Below, piece after piece: positions 13,267 to 25,241 of a DNA stretch of 64,000 nt (position 1 is its first letter; each line of letters begins with the position of its first letter). Both the position numbers and the translations under genes were made by a program. The DNA comes from Picochlorum sp. 'celeri' (lineage: Eukaryota > Chlorophyta > Trebouxiophyceae). The notes beneath the pieces are model-generated. The model ran no database searches and had not been told where the DNA came from. It was given only the letters and a program-made list of their open reading frames with translations. The stretch covers positions 372,001 through 436,000 of the forward strand of contig JAACMV010000016.1 of NCBI GenBank assembly GCA_010909725.1, read 5' to 3'.

Positions 13267-14826
<1,560 letters not shown>

Positions 14827-15448
14827 GTTGAATGTATAAACTCCTAATCACACAATAGTTTTCATACAAATGAATTTATTTCAACCATGCGTCGCTGTGC
14901 CACGTATGAAGGACCATGCAATCTTGCTGCTACTGGTGTTGCAGTCATGTTGGCTGAGAACATTCCACGGACAAAACTGCAGAGATTTTCATCTTCAATT
15001 CCGTGAGTCGGCATTAAAAAAATACCATGCGTACCACAGGCAGGTAGTGCAAGCAATCTCCAGTCAGGTAACATTCCATAGAATTATTCTGTAATAATAA
15101 TTTGGATATCTGGACAGGTACGATATAGGATGGATGCATACTGAGAAAGACTTGGCAGAGTGACGGAATATTATTCCATAGTGGCGGTTACAATGTCTTC
15201 GTCGTTGGTATCGTTTCTCTTGGCGCTGTGAAGATGATACCGCGGTGTCAAAATTTGTAAATAATAAAAATAATACATGACGAGATAGTGACAGGATGGA
15301 TGCGTGCTCTTGTGTAGGATAGGGTCTGGATATTTTGGAAAGGCGTTGTTGGTCTAACAGTTGAGGGTGTTTCTTGGAGAGTGCGCCGTGTACAGTTTCA
15401 TCTTTCAATTGAAAATTCAGTTTCGTATATCGGGTGGTTGGTGCAAAG
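14827..15448. other. Divergent intergenic region, GAPDH / MinE
   Basis: About 620 bp between the GAPDH start (minus) and the MinE start (plus). No credible gene is visible; open frames on both strands are short and unlike known proteins. The region must hold both promoters. Confidence 0.6.
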
Positions 15449-15994
15449 ATGAGAGCGTCTGGGAGTCTGGGCAATAGTACTTGGGCTAGTAGGTCTATGC
15501 GACCTCAGATTCAGCGCCCCAGGGTGTGTCCAGTTTCATCGTATAGAAGAAGTGAGGGATCTGCAATGACAATGGAGAAGAACTTGGCTGGGATTTCGGA
15601 GGATGCAGATTTCATGACAAAGTTGAAGGCTGCCTGGAGGATTTTTTTCCCAGAGAAGAAGAGTCTTTCCCCCAAGGAAGAGGGGAAGAATAGATTAAGA
15701 ATGATTCTAGTCGCTGATCGTTGTGGTATGAGCTCTGATTCTCTGGTTGGGATGAGAGAGAGTATTGTCAAGGCAATGACAGATTATGTGGAGATTGAAG
15801 CCGAGGAGGCTGTTGAAGTCAACATGTCCATGGATCCCGAGGTTGGAACAATATACTCTGTTGCTGTACCTATCAAACGCGTCAGACCGACGTTTAGGAG
15901 AGGGGAAATGGCATCGCAGGGGACAAGCAATTCACAATGGGATCCTCAGGACCCTGATAGTGATCCAGCAGATCAGTTTCCATGGGGCACATGA
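15449..15994 (+). CDS. minE: plastid division factor MinE
   Basis: Intronless, 181 residues from the ATG at 15449. The first 50 or so residues are Ser/Arg/Pro-rich (RPQIQRPRVCPVSSYRRS), consistent with a plastid transit peptide. The MinE core follows: an anti-MinCD-type helix region (MTKLKAAWRIFFP), then RLRMILVADRCGMS and DYVEIEAEEAVEVNMS, and the strand GTIYSVAVPIKRV. This order matches plant and cyanobacterial MinE. MinE drives oscillation or positioning of MinD so that the plastid FtsZ ring forms at mid-plastid. A short C-terminal extension (about 30 residues, Asp/Gln/Ser-rich) follows the conserved core, as in plants. Nuclear MinE is typical of the green lineage. Confidence 0.93.
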   Translation: MRASGSLGNSTWASRSMRPQIQRPRVCPVSSYRRSEGSAMTMEKNLAGISEDADFMTKLKAAWRIFFPEKKSLSPKEEGKNRLRMILVADRCGMSSDSLVGMRESIVKAMTDYVEIEAEEAVEVNMSMDPEVGTIYSVAVPIKRVRPTFRRGEMASQGTSNSQWDPQDPDSDPADQFPWGT

Positions 15995-16058
15995 GTGCAT
16001 TTATAAATTCTAATTGTTTGTTGTTTTACGTTTGATGTAAAGGAAATAAAGATGGTTT

Positions 16059-19000
16059 TCAAGAATGGGTAAATAAAGCTGCTGGGGATCCCGGTGCAGC
16101 AGATTTAATTAGATCATTCTCATGCTGTTGCTGCTCATATGTGATACTGCGCACACTGATGGAATCCAGCTTGAGAGATCTCTCAAGATATTTAGCATTC
16201 TCTGTGAGAAGAGCAAATTCATCGAAAGGCAGCTTAATGTCAAGGCTTTGGATTCCAGTGATCTCAGCATTATCTGCCTTGGTCTTGAAGAAGGGCATGA
16301 TGGTTGCCTTGATTGCCTTTTGGCCCATGTCAACGAATTCCTTGTCCTGGCGGACTTTGCTCATGATCAAGCCCATCAAACCGTCCGGGAATTTTTTACC
16401 ATTTGGTGATCCAGCAGCGGTGTGCTCTTCGAAGATGCCTTTTAAGATGTCAAGAGCTTTTGCTTGCCAACCACCATACTCTGAAGGTACCACGAGCTCT
16501 AGTGCACACACAGGACTTGGAGGTGGAGCAGCAGGTTCACCTTTTCTAGTTTTTGGAGGCTGTTCTGCTCTTATGATCGATTTCCTCAGATGTGCAATGG
16601 TTGACTCAATGTATGTTGCCATTGACTGCAATATCAGGTCGACTGGTTCTTGCTTTGGCCACCCTGCCTTGATGATAAATCCATCCTTCTTCAATAGATT
16701 ACGCCAAATATGTTCCGTAGTATGAGGGACAATAGGTGTCATTGCGCGTGCGAATATATCAATATACTTGAGGATGAGTCTACGGTTCATGCCCTCTGGA
16801 CCACAAGCAAATCTGTACGTGTCACGGGCAATCTGTAAGTCGTACATTCCAAACTTCAATGCCTCTCTAAAGAGATAGTGGTCATAGGATTCTTTCGTCT
16901 TCTGAAGACAAATGTTCATCTCATTGTCAAAAACTCGATCGAGGAATGACGTTGGCTCCTCATCCCTCATGGCATCGACAGAATTCAATACCTCTTCAAT
17001 CCAAGTCAATTCTTTTGTCAGTCGAAGGATTGCACCATTTGCCGTCTGATGCTCGAAATTTGCGTCGTCCATGGTATCTCCAGCATCAGCAAGAGCTATT
17101 CTCATTGCATCTGCAGAGTATTCTCTGATGGCTTGTCCAAGTGTTTTGAAATTTCCAGTCGACTTGGACATCTTTTCGGCATTCAGGAGCAAGTGTCCAT
17201 TTGTCCTCATTCCTTGAGGCCACAAGTCTTCTCTTTCTGACCAAATACTTGTATGTGTATACAAGCAGAAGGTAAGATGGTTTTGGATCAAATCCTTACC
17301 GGACACTCTCAGGTCAAATGGATACCAGTAGTTGAATTCTCTCATCATCTTCTGAATCAGCTCTTTGGGTACAGGTGTAGAATCCGGGATATCCGCGCCC
17401 AGGAAGATTGCATCCCAAACTTCTGGAGTCATATCTTCTGCCTTGATGCCTCCTGGAGCTGCACCTTCCTCTTTGCAGTACATATCCCCTGCTTGGAGGA
17501 TGTGGGCCACAGTATAGTATGCCATGTAAATCGTCGAATCAGACAGAGACTCAATCAAGAATTCTGGGTCCCAAGGCAATCTGGTTCCCAATCCAAATGA
17601 TCTCGAACAAGCCCATTGATTCAACCAGTCAAGAGTGTGCTCAAATTGATGACGTGCGGCTAAATCGAATGTCTCCATATTTGCCAGACATCTCTGTGTG
17701 GCCTCTTTCCATTCTTGCTCTCCATACGTGAGGTACCATTGATCAGTCAAGGCGACAACACATTCTCCTCCGGATCTGGACATGACTTGCCTCTCTGGCT
17801 CATTGTATAAGATGGCCTGATTGGCCTGGATCATCTCCTCCTTAATAATTGGCTTCACCTCGCTCACCTTTCTACCCTTGTATGGGCCCACATTCATAAT
17901 TCCGTCCGTGAAACCTTTCAAATACACCAATTGCTTTGCTTCAGCCAACTTTTTTGTATCATTTTGACTCTGAATCTTCATATCCTTACAAACTTTTGCA
18001 GCTGCAGCAGTTCCTAGCTCTGGGATATCAATAATCTCCACCACGTCATATGGAAGCACCCACTCATCTTTAATACCAAACTTTTCCCGAAGCTTTGGTT
18101 TATTCTTCAGGTCTTCCAAAGCTGCAAAATCATCAGGAGCATCAGAGGGAACTGATGTCACAATGCCCGTTCCTTTGTTCGTCAAAATTGTCATCAAAGG
18201 AAGAACATATATTTTTTCATAGGAGCAGCTTGGACTTGAGAGTGGTAAGCCAAACAGATCAGATCCTTTGATCGAGAGGACCAGTTCTGGTTTGCCAGTC
18301 TCGGGCATCCTGTCTTGGTATGACAAGTTCAATGCAGAGCGCTCTGACATGACATAGTACTCGTTATTCAATCCTTTATACACACCATAGTCTCCATCCG
18401 GAAGAGCCCAGCAATTTGTTTGACCGCACATGGTCTCTGGACGCAAGGTGGCAGCAAGGAGATAGGTGTCAGAACCATCCAACTTTGAGAGAGCCTCATT
18501 GAACTCCAAAACTTTCATCTTAATCAAAGTATACTCTTGAGGACCAACGCCTTCTCCAGTTGCGCGATCGTGATCTGCACAAGGCTGTCCATCTATTGGA
18601 GAGAAGACTGCATATCTCTTGTCCTTGACAACTTTTCCTGCCTTGAGAAGTGTATGGAATTGCCATTTGACAAACGAATCATAAAATGGATTCATATCAG
18701 TTGTGATAAAACTGCATCAGAATATGATGAATAAAAGTCACGACTGAATATCATACAATATACATGGAACAATCATACGCATACCTTCTCCTCCAATCCA
18801 CTCCACAGCCCATTGCTTTGATATCTCTCATAGCCAAAGGTGGGAAGAATTCAAGCCAGTACAGGGGATCGGCAAACTTTGGTATCTCGTCCTCAGGTAT
18901 ACCACTCATTTTAAGGATCTCCCACTGACTAGCTCCTTTTCCTTTCTTTGCCAAAGCCTTACTCTTCTTGGCAACAAACTTTGTTGGATCCACCTTTGCT

Positions 19001-19661
19001 GTGTCAGCCTCAGCCTCAGACATCTCAGCATCCTCCTCAGGAAAGACAGGAGGGCAGCCATATGTCTTAATTTCTCGCGCGAGTTTATCAGCACAAGCCT
19101 TGATTGGCATACCAGTGCAGTGGAATCCTTGAGGAAACAACACATTTTTCCCACACAGCCTGTGATATGCAGCTGCAAATTCCAATTTTGAAAGAGAAAA
19201 GGCATGCCCCAAGTGCAAAAGCCCATTCATGTACGGATATGGAAAGTTTCCAAAGAACTTCTCATCAGCCGTCCCCATCCCTTCCATGGGTGCATCGCAC
19301 TCGAAGACATTATTCTCAGACCAAGTCCTCTGTGATTCTTCTTGCAACTCTAACAGAAGATCTCTTTTCGCGAAACTTCCACCAGAACCACTCTGTATGG
19401 CGAAATACATATATAAGTATTTGTTCAATGTCACACCAGAGGCATGGAAATAGATGCGCATCCGACGAGAGAAAGGGAGTTGAAAGGAATTTCAGGAGTC
19501 AACTCTTTCGAGCACCCAATCCTCTTTGTCAGGGCAATAGACCAGTGATCACATTGCGACATTGATACATTGTCTCATATAATTTAATCAAATGCACATA
19601 ATGGCTCAATAAGAAGAGTCCTGTGAAAACGCACCTCTGCAGCCGCAGTCGAATTGGTCAT
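16059..19661 (-). CDS. leucyl-tRNA synthetase, cytosolic (archaeal/eukaryotic type)
   Basis: Three exons: 19661-19635, 19392-18785 and 18711-16059. The introns are 19634-19393 (242 nt, the longest in the window) and 18784-18712 (73 nt). The product is about 1095 residues, typical of cytosolic LeuRS. Exon 1 gives MTNSTAAAE. The HIGH-type signature is NGLLHLGHAF in exon 2, and the KMSKS signature is NAEKMSKSTGNF in exon 3. Between them lies the CP1 editing domain (LAATLRPETMCGQTN, then GTGIVTSVPSDAPDD). It charges tRNA-Leu with leucine and hydrolyses mischarged tRNAs. The second junction recreates DWRRSFITTD, a strongly conserved stretch, which supports the splice site. There is no organelle presequence. 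Confidence 0.95.
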
Positions 19662-20053
19662 GGCGCTTCCTTTCTACCTCTTTGACTGAATATTGACTCT
19701 GTTAAGAGATATAATTGAATATTTGTGAGCATTAATGGCTATACTGAGACGCACATGAATGGGAATGTCGCATGTGGGGGACATGCCAGTGCAGTGACTG
19801 ATGGACATGGGTCTGGTGGTTTCAATCAGCAAAATGGTTACAGTTGTACTTGGCTTGAGACCGTATACAAAAAAGACCATTCATCAAGCAAAAAAGACTC
19901 TCCAAATCAGAGTATGATAGAGTATTGCATCGCTCTCTATCGGTATTTAGTTCTCTCTCTCTTTATCTTTATCTCTCCCGAGTGTCTATCAATCAATGCT
20001 GTCTGTGTATCAAAAAAGTCTCCCTGCCATGCTTCATCCCGCGTTCTCTAGAT
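19662..20053. other. Intergenic, LeuRS promoter and PhoX 3' flank
   Basis: About 390 bp between the LeuRS start and the stop codon of the phosphatase gene. No gene or RNA is recognised. A pyrimidine-rich TCTCTCTCTTT tract lies near 19950. Confidence 0.5.
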
Positions 20054-22048
20054 CTAAGCTAAAGTCAAAAGTCCAGCAGCAACCAATCCCATGGTAGATA
20101 AGGTCATGGCAGAAGAGGATGGTGTTGGTTCAGGCATTGGAGATGGTGTAGAGGAATCTGTTGTTGAATCTGTTGTTGATGAGGGAGATGGAGAGGAGGT
20201 TGACTTGATCTCGTTGACGATTGGGGCAACGTTCAACTTTGACTTTTCTTCCTGGGTTTTTGGGACAGGCACTTCCTGGAAAAGGACCTTCTCCAGATCC
20301 TCAGAGGAAGGAATGGCCCAGTATCCAACATAGCCTTCTGCTCCCTCGGACGATGGATTGACATCCTTTCCAACCAAGTCCGTGTCAGTCTCTCCATATG
20401 GGTGCTGTGTGACGTGGGTGAGGTAGCTGTACCCATTCTTTCCCTCATACAAATTAATTCCTGTTGATTCAGATCCATAAGGGGTGGTAGCAACCCTGGT
20501 CAACTTTCCTGTCTCTGGTTCCCATGCCCACACCATGTCATTCTGATGAGCCGAGGTATCCTCTCCAATAAGTATGATCTTTCCAATGCGGGCAACGTTA
20601 TCGGGATTAGAAATACCGTCCAATGCGCAAGAATTTCCATCTTCATCCTCCTCCATTGGCTTTCCGCAGAGGGCAGCAGTGAAAGAGGTGGCAACATAAT
20701 TGTCATCCATGTCTAGCGCATAGACGCATCCACATGGGTTGTATGGAAGCTTCATTGCGTTTGGTCCTCCAATGTCATATGTATCATCTGACTCACCCTT
20801 CTTCATGCTATCCTCCATTCCATATCTGACATCAGAAATGGAGGTGTATCCCTTGTTGGTGTATGGGTCATAGACGAATCCTTCCCATTTGCTTGCTTCA
20901 GTTGTGGCTCCAAGGTAGGCACCATATCTTCTTGGCTCGAAGAAGGCAGCAGTGTTCTCCTGTCCCTCTACAAGCTTGATGCACTCAATACCTCTTCCAC
21001 CTTGGTTGATGGAAGTATATCCGTCTGCGCAAGTTCCATTAACTGGGTCAACGGAATCAAAGATGTCAGAGAACTTTAAACCAGCATCAAGGGTTGCCTT
21101 GAGCTCCTCCTGGGTGGAAGATCCGAGCTCCACCCAAGACAGACCAAAGTCTCCACCATTCTCTGCAGACTTTTGCTCCAACTTGGCTGCATATATTGTT
21201 CCAGAAGACATGTCCCCTGGGGTGTCAAGCTCAACTCTGAAGAATGCGACATTGGTACCATCATCAGTGATGTAGACAGTCTTGTTGTTTGGCATAACAT
21301 ACACAAGCTCCTGAGACAACCTGCCTGTTGTGTACCATTTAGTTCCCTTTCCAGAGGATCCAGACACTGGTTGCACCTCGACTCCCCATCCGTAGTTGTA
21401 AGGATCATAGACCTGTTTCACGTCGTCAAGAGTGGTGACACCATCCTCAGCATACACATCAAAGTATCTGAGCATTTCAATTGTTTTCCCGAAAGAGTAA
21501 GGATCCAAGGTTTGAAGACTATCCTCGCACTGGGAATCGAACAAGCAGGAGGACTTTTCGAAAGCTGCTGCGTTTGGCTCGTATTCCTCTCCTCCAAGAT
21601 GAACTCCCCATGGAGTCACGCTTCCAGCACAGAGCACCCATGCACCTCCATACTCACTGAAGTCAACTGGTTCGGTAGAAGTCACCTTCAATGATCCATC
21701 ATCAGCCTGGTCGAGTCCCAAAGCATAAATCTGAGAAGGATTTGGGGCCTCGAAATGCACAAAGCCGATAATACCTCCATCTGGGGCATCAAGGATGGAG
21801 AAGAAGTCTGGGTTATTGGACACCTCAACAGTCGTCTTATTGTCTGGAAACATCGGGTCCCAGGAGCCGTAGTCCTCTCCACTCAAAACGTTTGTAAGCA
21901 CCTTGTCCATCTTTGCAGTCACTCCTGTTCCAAAGGGATACTCGGCGTCTGCCGGCTGTCCAGAACGGATAAGAGTGGTGTAAGGGAACTCCGCAGCCTT
22001 TGCGGTGGCAAACCCGAGAAGGGTCAGCACGAGCGATTTGGAGAACAT
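20054..22048 (-). CDS. secreted PhoX-like (DUF839) alkaline phosphatase, probably surface anchored
   Basis: Intronless, 664 residues. It starts with a clear signal peptide (MFSKSLVLTLLGFATAKA). The DUF839/PhoX signature CAGSVTPWGVHLGGEE lies near 140-160. It is followed by Asp/Gly-rich strands of a beta-propeller, including GCVYALDMDD and WAWEPETGKLTRVA. PhoX enzymes are calcium/iron-dependent phosphomonoesterases that release phosphate from organic esters outside the cell. The C-terminus is a long Ser/Thr/Pro tract followed by a hydrophobic tail (STMGLVAAGLLTLA), the pattern of a GPI-anchor signal. A role in phosphate scavenging is inferred from the family. It is unclear from sequence alone whether the metal site is complete. 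Confidence 0.82.
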   Translation of the reverse strand: MFSKSLVLTLLGFATAKAAEFPYTTLIRSGQPADAEYPFGTGVTAKMDKVLTNVLSGEDYGSWDPMFPDNKTTVEVSNNPDFFSILDAPDGGIIGFVHFEAPNPSQIYALGLDQADDGSLKVTSTEPVDFSEYGGAWVLCAGSVTPWGVHLGGEEYEPNAAAFEKSSCLFDSQCEDSLQTLDPYSFGKTIEMLRYFDVYAEDGVTTLDDVKQVYDPYNYGWGVEVQPVSGSSGKGTKWYTTGRLSQELVYVMPNNKTVYITDDGTNVAFFRVELDTPGDMSSGTIYAAKLEQKSAENGGDFGLSWVELGSSTQEELKATLDAGLKFSDIFDSVDPVNGTCADGYTSINQGGRGIECIKLVEGQENTAAFFEPRRYGAYLGATTEASKWEGFVYDPYTNKGYTSISDVRYGMEDSMKKGESDDTYDIGGPNAMKLPYNPCGCVYALDMDDNYVATSFTAALCGKPMEEDEDGNSCALDGISNPDNVARIGKIILIGEDTSAHQNDMVWAWEPETGKLTRVATTPYGSESTGINLYEGKNGYSYLTHVTQHPYGETDTDLVGKDVNPSSEGAEGYVGYWAIPSSEDLEKVLFQEVPVPKTQEEKSKLNVAPIVNEIKSTSSPSPSSTTDSTTDSSTPSPMPEPTPSSSAMTLSTMGLVAAGLLTLA

Positions 22049-22706
22049 GGTTGCCGGTTTTATTATGCGTAATGGAATTTATTCTGCCTTTCTGGATGCC
22101 CCAGCCGCCAGATATGGCCATATTTGGCAAGGAATCCCGGATGCTCTCGCTGTGAAAAGATTCTGTACAGCCATCTCATGCAAAACAGCGAGGCAGCGAT
22201 TCATCTTCGATGGAGCGAGTTACTGGAAAGGGGATGATCCCTGGGGGAATCTGTCGGTAAGATTCCGTGCTCATGTGGAATCAAAACGCTCCCTCACGAG
22301 AATATTCCATCAGCTGAATGGTTCTCTCTCACACTTCCGCGACAAGAAAAGACGGTCTACAAAGGAATCACGCGAGTGCACTGCAATAGTCGGCAAACGG
22401 CTGAACAGACGTCACCATCGACTCTAAAGGAAAGGTTTCTCCCTTCAGGCGCCACCTTCGAAAGGACGAGATCAAAGCGCGCTACCTATGGCGATCAATT
22501 TGGGCGCCACCTTTGAGTGACAGTTGGGCCAACGGAGTGGCCTTCCCATAGACTCCCACAATGACTTTTTCGACCGATTTCATCAGATGAGGATACATAT
22601 TGATTAATAAAAAATACATTGGTACAAATCATCAGTATTAAAGGGATGCTCTGCTGAATCTGGATAAGAACCAACAGCTGGGTGTATTACCGACGTAGGA
22701 GCAGAA
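22049..22706. other. Divergent intergenic region, PhoX / INCENP
   Basis: About 660 bp between two divergent start codons. Open frames here do not look like proteins. An 11-bp direct repeat, GGCGCCACCTT, occurs at 22448-22458 and 22503-22513, within 260 bp of the INCENP start, and could be a regulatory site. Confidence 0.55.
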
Positions 22707-24833
22707 ATGAGCAAAGCGTTTGAGAAAGTCCTCCTTGGGCTTCAAGAATTTGCATCAAATAAGATAAATACTCTAGAAAAGTTAGCGGATGGTCATCATG
22801 AATGGTTGCGTGGGGTCGTAGCGGAAGCTGAACAGCACCTTGGCGCATCTACGAGGGCACCGGAGAAGCGAAAGGGTCGTTCGAAGCATGAGCCTCCCCT
22901 AGAGGTATGTTTTTTATGGTATTCATTGAATATGTGTGGTTGCCGCGCCAGGTAGAGTAAATGTGCAAAGTCTTTGTTGCAGGGAAAGAGGCAGAAGAAG
23001 GGAGGGAATATCCAGGAAGATGATTCCAAGGTAGACGAGGTATTGGAGAAAGAGGAGACTATAGAGGCTTCAAAGCCTCGCAGAGGAGGGCGAAGAAGGA
23101 AGAATGAGGAGCGTGTCACTGAGAGTGAGGGGGCTGCTTGCAAGGAAACTGGAAGGAGCACCAGGTCCCGGAAGAATCAGATGAAGCAGGCTGCTGAGTT
23201 GAAGCAATCAGTCTCTAATATTGAAAATATAGCGGAAGAGGATCAGAATGAGACGGGGGTTGATGAAGCAGGTGTGGTCGTCAATGCAGAGCCCAAAGAG
23301 GATCCTAGCAAGGAAACATCGCATTCTGAGGGAAAAGGTGCTAAAGTACAGGCGAATGACCGTCCTGATGAAGCCGAGCCAATGGATGAAGGAACGATCC
23401 ATATCGTATCCACTGCGCCGGTTGAAAATGCCAACTATGATGAAGAGGCCAGGCATGACATGGTTGGTCATGATGTACAGGACAAGGGCCAATCCCCTGG
23501 CACAGTCGATCCATACGGCGAGGTGCCATCAATAGAAGTAAAGAAAGGGGAGCGCAAGGATCATGGCAGCGACCAAGGCATTGTAGAGAACGCACAAGGA
23601 TTTGACAATGGGCCAGTTCATGACATGGAGGAGCAATCTCCCATATCCCACAAAAGTGATCCAGTTTCAGGTTTTGATAAACATCAAGAGGATAAAAGTG
23701 ATGGAGATGTTCAAAACGGCGAGAGGCCAATGAACGAACGCGAGTATCAAACCCAGGAAGCATCTCCATCCTTGAACCATTTGGAGGAGGTGGTGGTGAA
23801 TGAAATGCCGCCAAAGACATCGCCGGGAAAGAAGAGCCATTCAAATGATTCGAAAACTGGATTTGCAGCAAATTTGATTTCAAGCGTGAAAACTCTCTTG
23901 CCATCAAGTGAGCATACCTCTTCACAGGAGGCTGAAAAATCTGAATATGTAGATAAGGAGGCCATCTTACGCGAGGAGCGAAAGGAGAAGGAACGATTAG
24001 AGAAAGAGGAGGCGGAAAAACAAGCTGAACTTGAAGAGAAAGCAAGATTAGAGCGCATTCAAGCTGAGAAAGCTAGAGAGCAAGAGCAATTGAGACGGCA
24101 GAAGGAGGAAGAGATTGCTGCAAAAAGACGAGCGCGGCAGGAGGAAGAGCGTAGAAAGCGAGAAGAAAAAGCAAAACGGTTAGAAGAGCACAAGAGGCGA
24201 AGGAAATTGGAAGCGGAAGCAGCTGCTCGTAGTGGCAGTGGTGTGGCTGGGCTGCAGGGAGCAGCAGTGTCCTCTGGTGGTTCGCTGGCTGCTGCTAAAG
24301 AAAGACTTGCCAAGATTCAACAGCAAGCTGCAATGCTCAAGAATAATTCATCAAAAACCCCGAATGATTATCCGAACATGTCCACACAGAACAGAAGCAC
24401 ATTCTCTGGAACACCCCAAAGGGTGGTCAAGGCTCAGAAATCAATGGGAGAGCATCCCACCACCACACCAAAGAATACACAAGCAGCATCTCCGAGCAGA
24501 GCAGGAGATAATATAGAGTCTCATTATAGATCATACGAGATATCTCCATACAGAAGTGATCACGCATCAGATGATGATGTCCCCAAAAAGCCAGTGCCCG
24601 AGTGGGCAAGAGGAAAGACTCTTATGGCACAGTTGGTTGCTCAAATGTACGTCGACCCAGATGAGGTGTTCCAACAGCATGCGAAAACATGCTCTCTAGA
24701 TCAAGTGTTTGCAAATAGTAGAAAAAATGGCAGACGAGATTTCAATAAACGAAACAGCAGTGGTAACTGGATAGAGGATAGGGTCACATGGAAGGAAGAG
24801 CTGGGGTATAAAAAGGCCATGGGATACATTTGA
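22707..24833 (+). CDS. INCENP-like chromosomal passenger protein
   Basis: Two exons: 22707-22904 and 22983-24833. The 78-nt intron has a GAG|GTATGT donor and is phase 0. The product is about 682 residues. The first 50 residues are helical and lie where the INCENP CEN box would be. A long disordered acidic/basic middle follows. Then an uninterrupted charged helix of about 95 residues, rich in Glu, Lys and Arg (starting EAILREERKEKERLEKEEAE), matches the single-alpha-helix of INCENP. The C-terminus is an IN-box-like segment: VPEWARGKTLMAQLV, then DPDEVFQ, LDQVFANS and KRNSSGNW. The last is the TSS-W type motif that Aurora kinase phosphorylates. It would localise and activate Aurora kinase at centromeres and the spindle midzone. 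The call rests mainly on the IN-box and overall layout. Confidence 0.78.
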
Positions 24834-25241
24834 TTCTTTGTGTCAAAGGTGTAGGAGACCTCTTCCATTAGTTTGCATCGTATTTAATTCATCTGTAATG
24901 TATCTTCTCCCCTCGTGGCAAAGGGAGAGCATGTGTCAGCAAACCGCATCAGCACAGAGAAATCGCGCCCAAACGAGGGGCCAGGATGAGTCCTCACAAA
25001 ATCTCTGATGCGATTCTACCGCTCACCAGGATTCTGCTATCACTGGCATGTGCGCATAATAGGGCACGACTCATCCCAGCAGAGACATATATTGGTATTT
25101 TTATGATATAAAAATGTACGAATTTGTATAGAAACATAGGCATAATCAGATAACTACGTGGCCTCAAGTGCAACGTGCACGCCAACATTTTACCGACCTA
25201 CGTGCACGATCACTCTGTAACTATCCCATATTACTTTAAAT
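24834..25241. promoter_or_regulatory. Intergenic region with repeated ACGTGCACG elements upstream of histidine kinase
   Basis: About 410 bp between the INCENP stop and the kinase start. ACGTGCACG occurs twice in the same orientation, at 25173-25181 and 25200-25208, and a further ACGTG core is at 25156-25160. All lie within 90 bp of the ATG at 25242. ACGTG is the core of plant G-box/ABRE sites bound by bZIP and bHLH proteins; that link is inference. No gene is seen in the rest. Confidence 0.4.

Noticed and set aside
22005..22427. A 140-codon plus-strand frame over the PhoX start
   Set aside because: It overlaps the signal-peptide coding region of the phosphatase, has no family resemblance and no good start; treated as a shadow.
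22503..22513. E2F-like site (TTTGGGCGCC) before INCENP
   Set aside because: It has one base more than the E2F consensus, so I list it only as a direct repeat.
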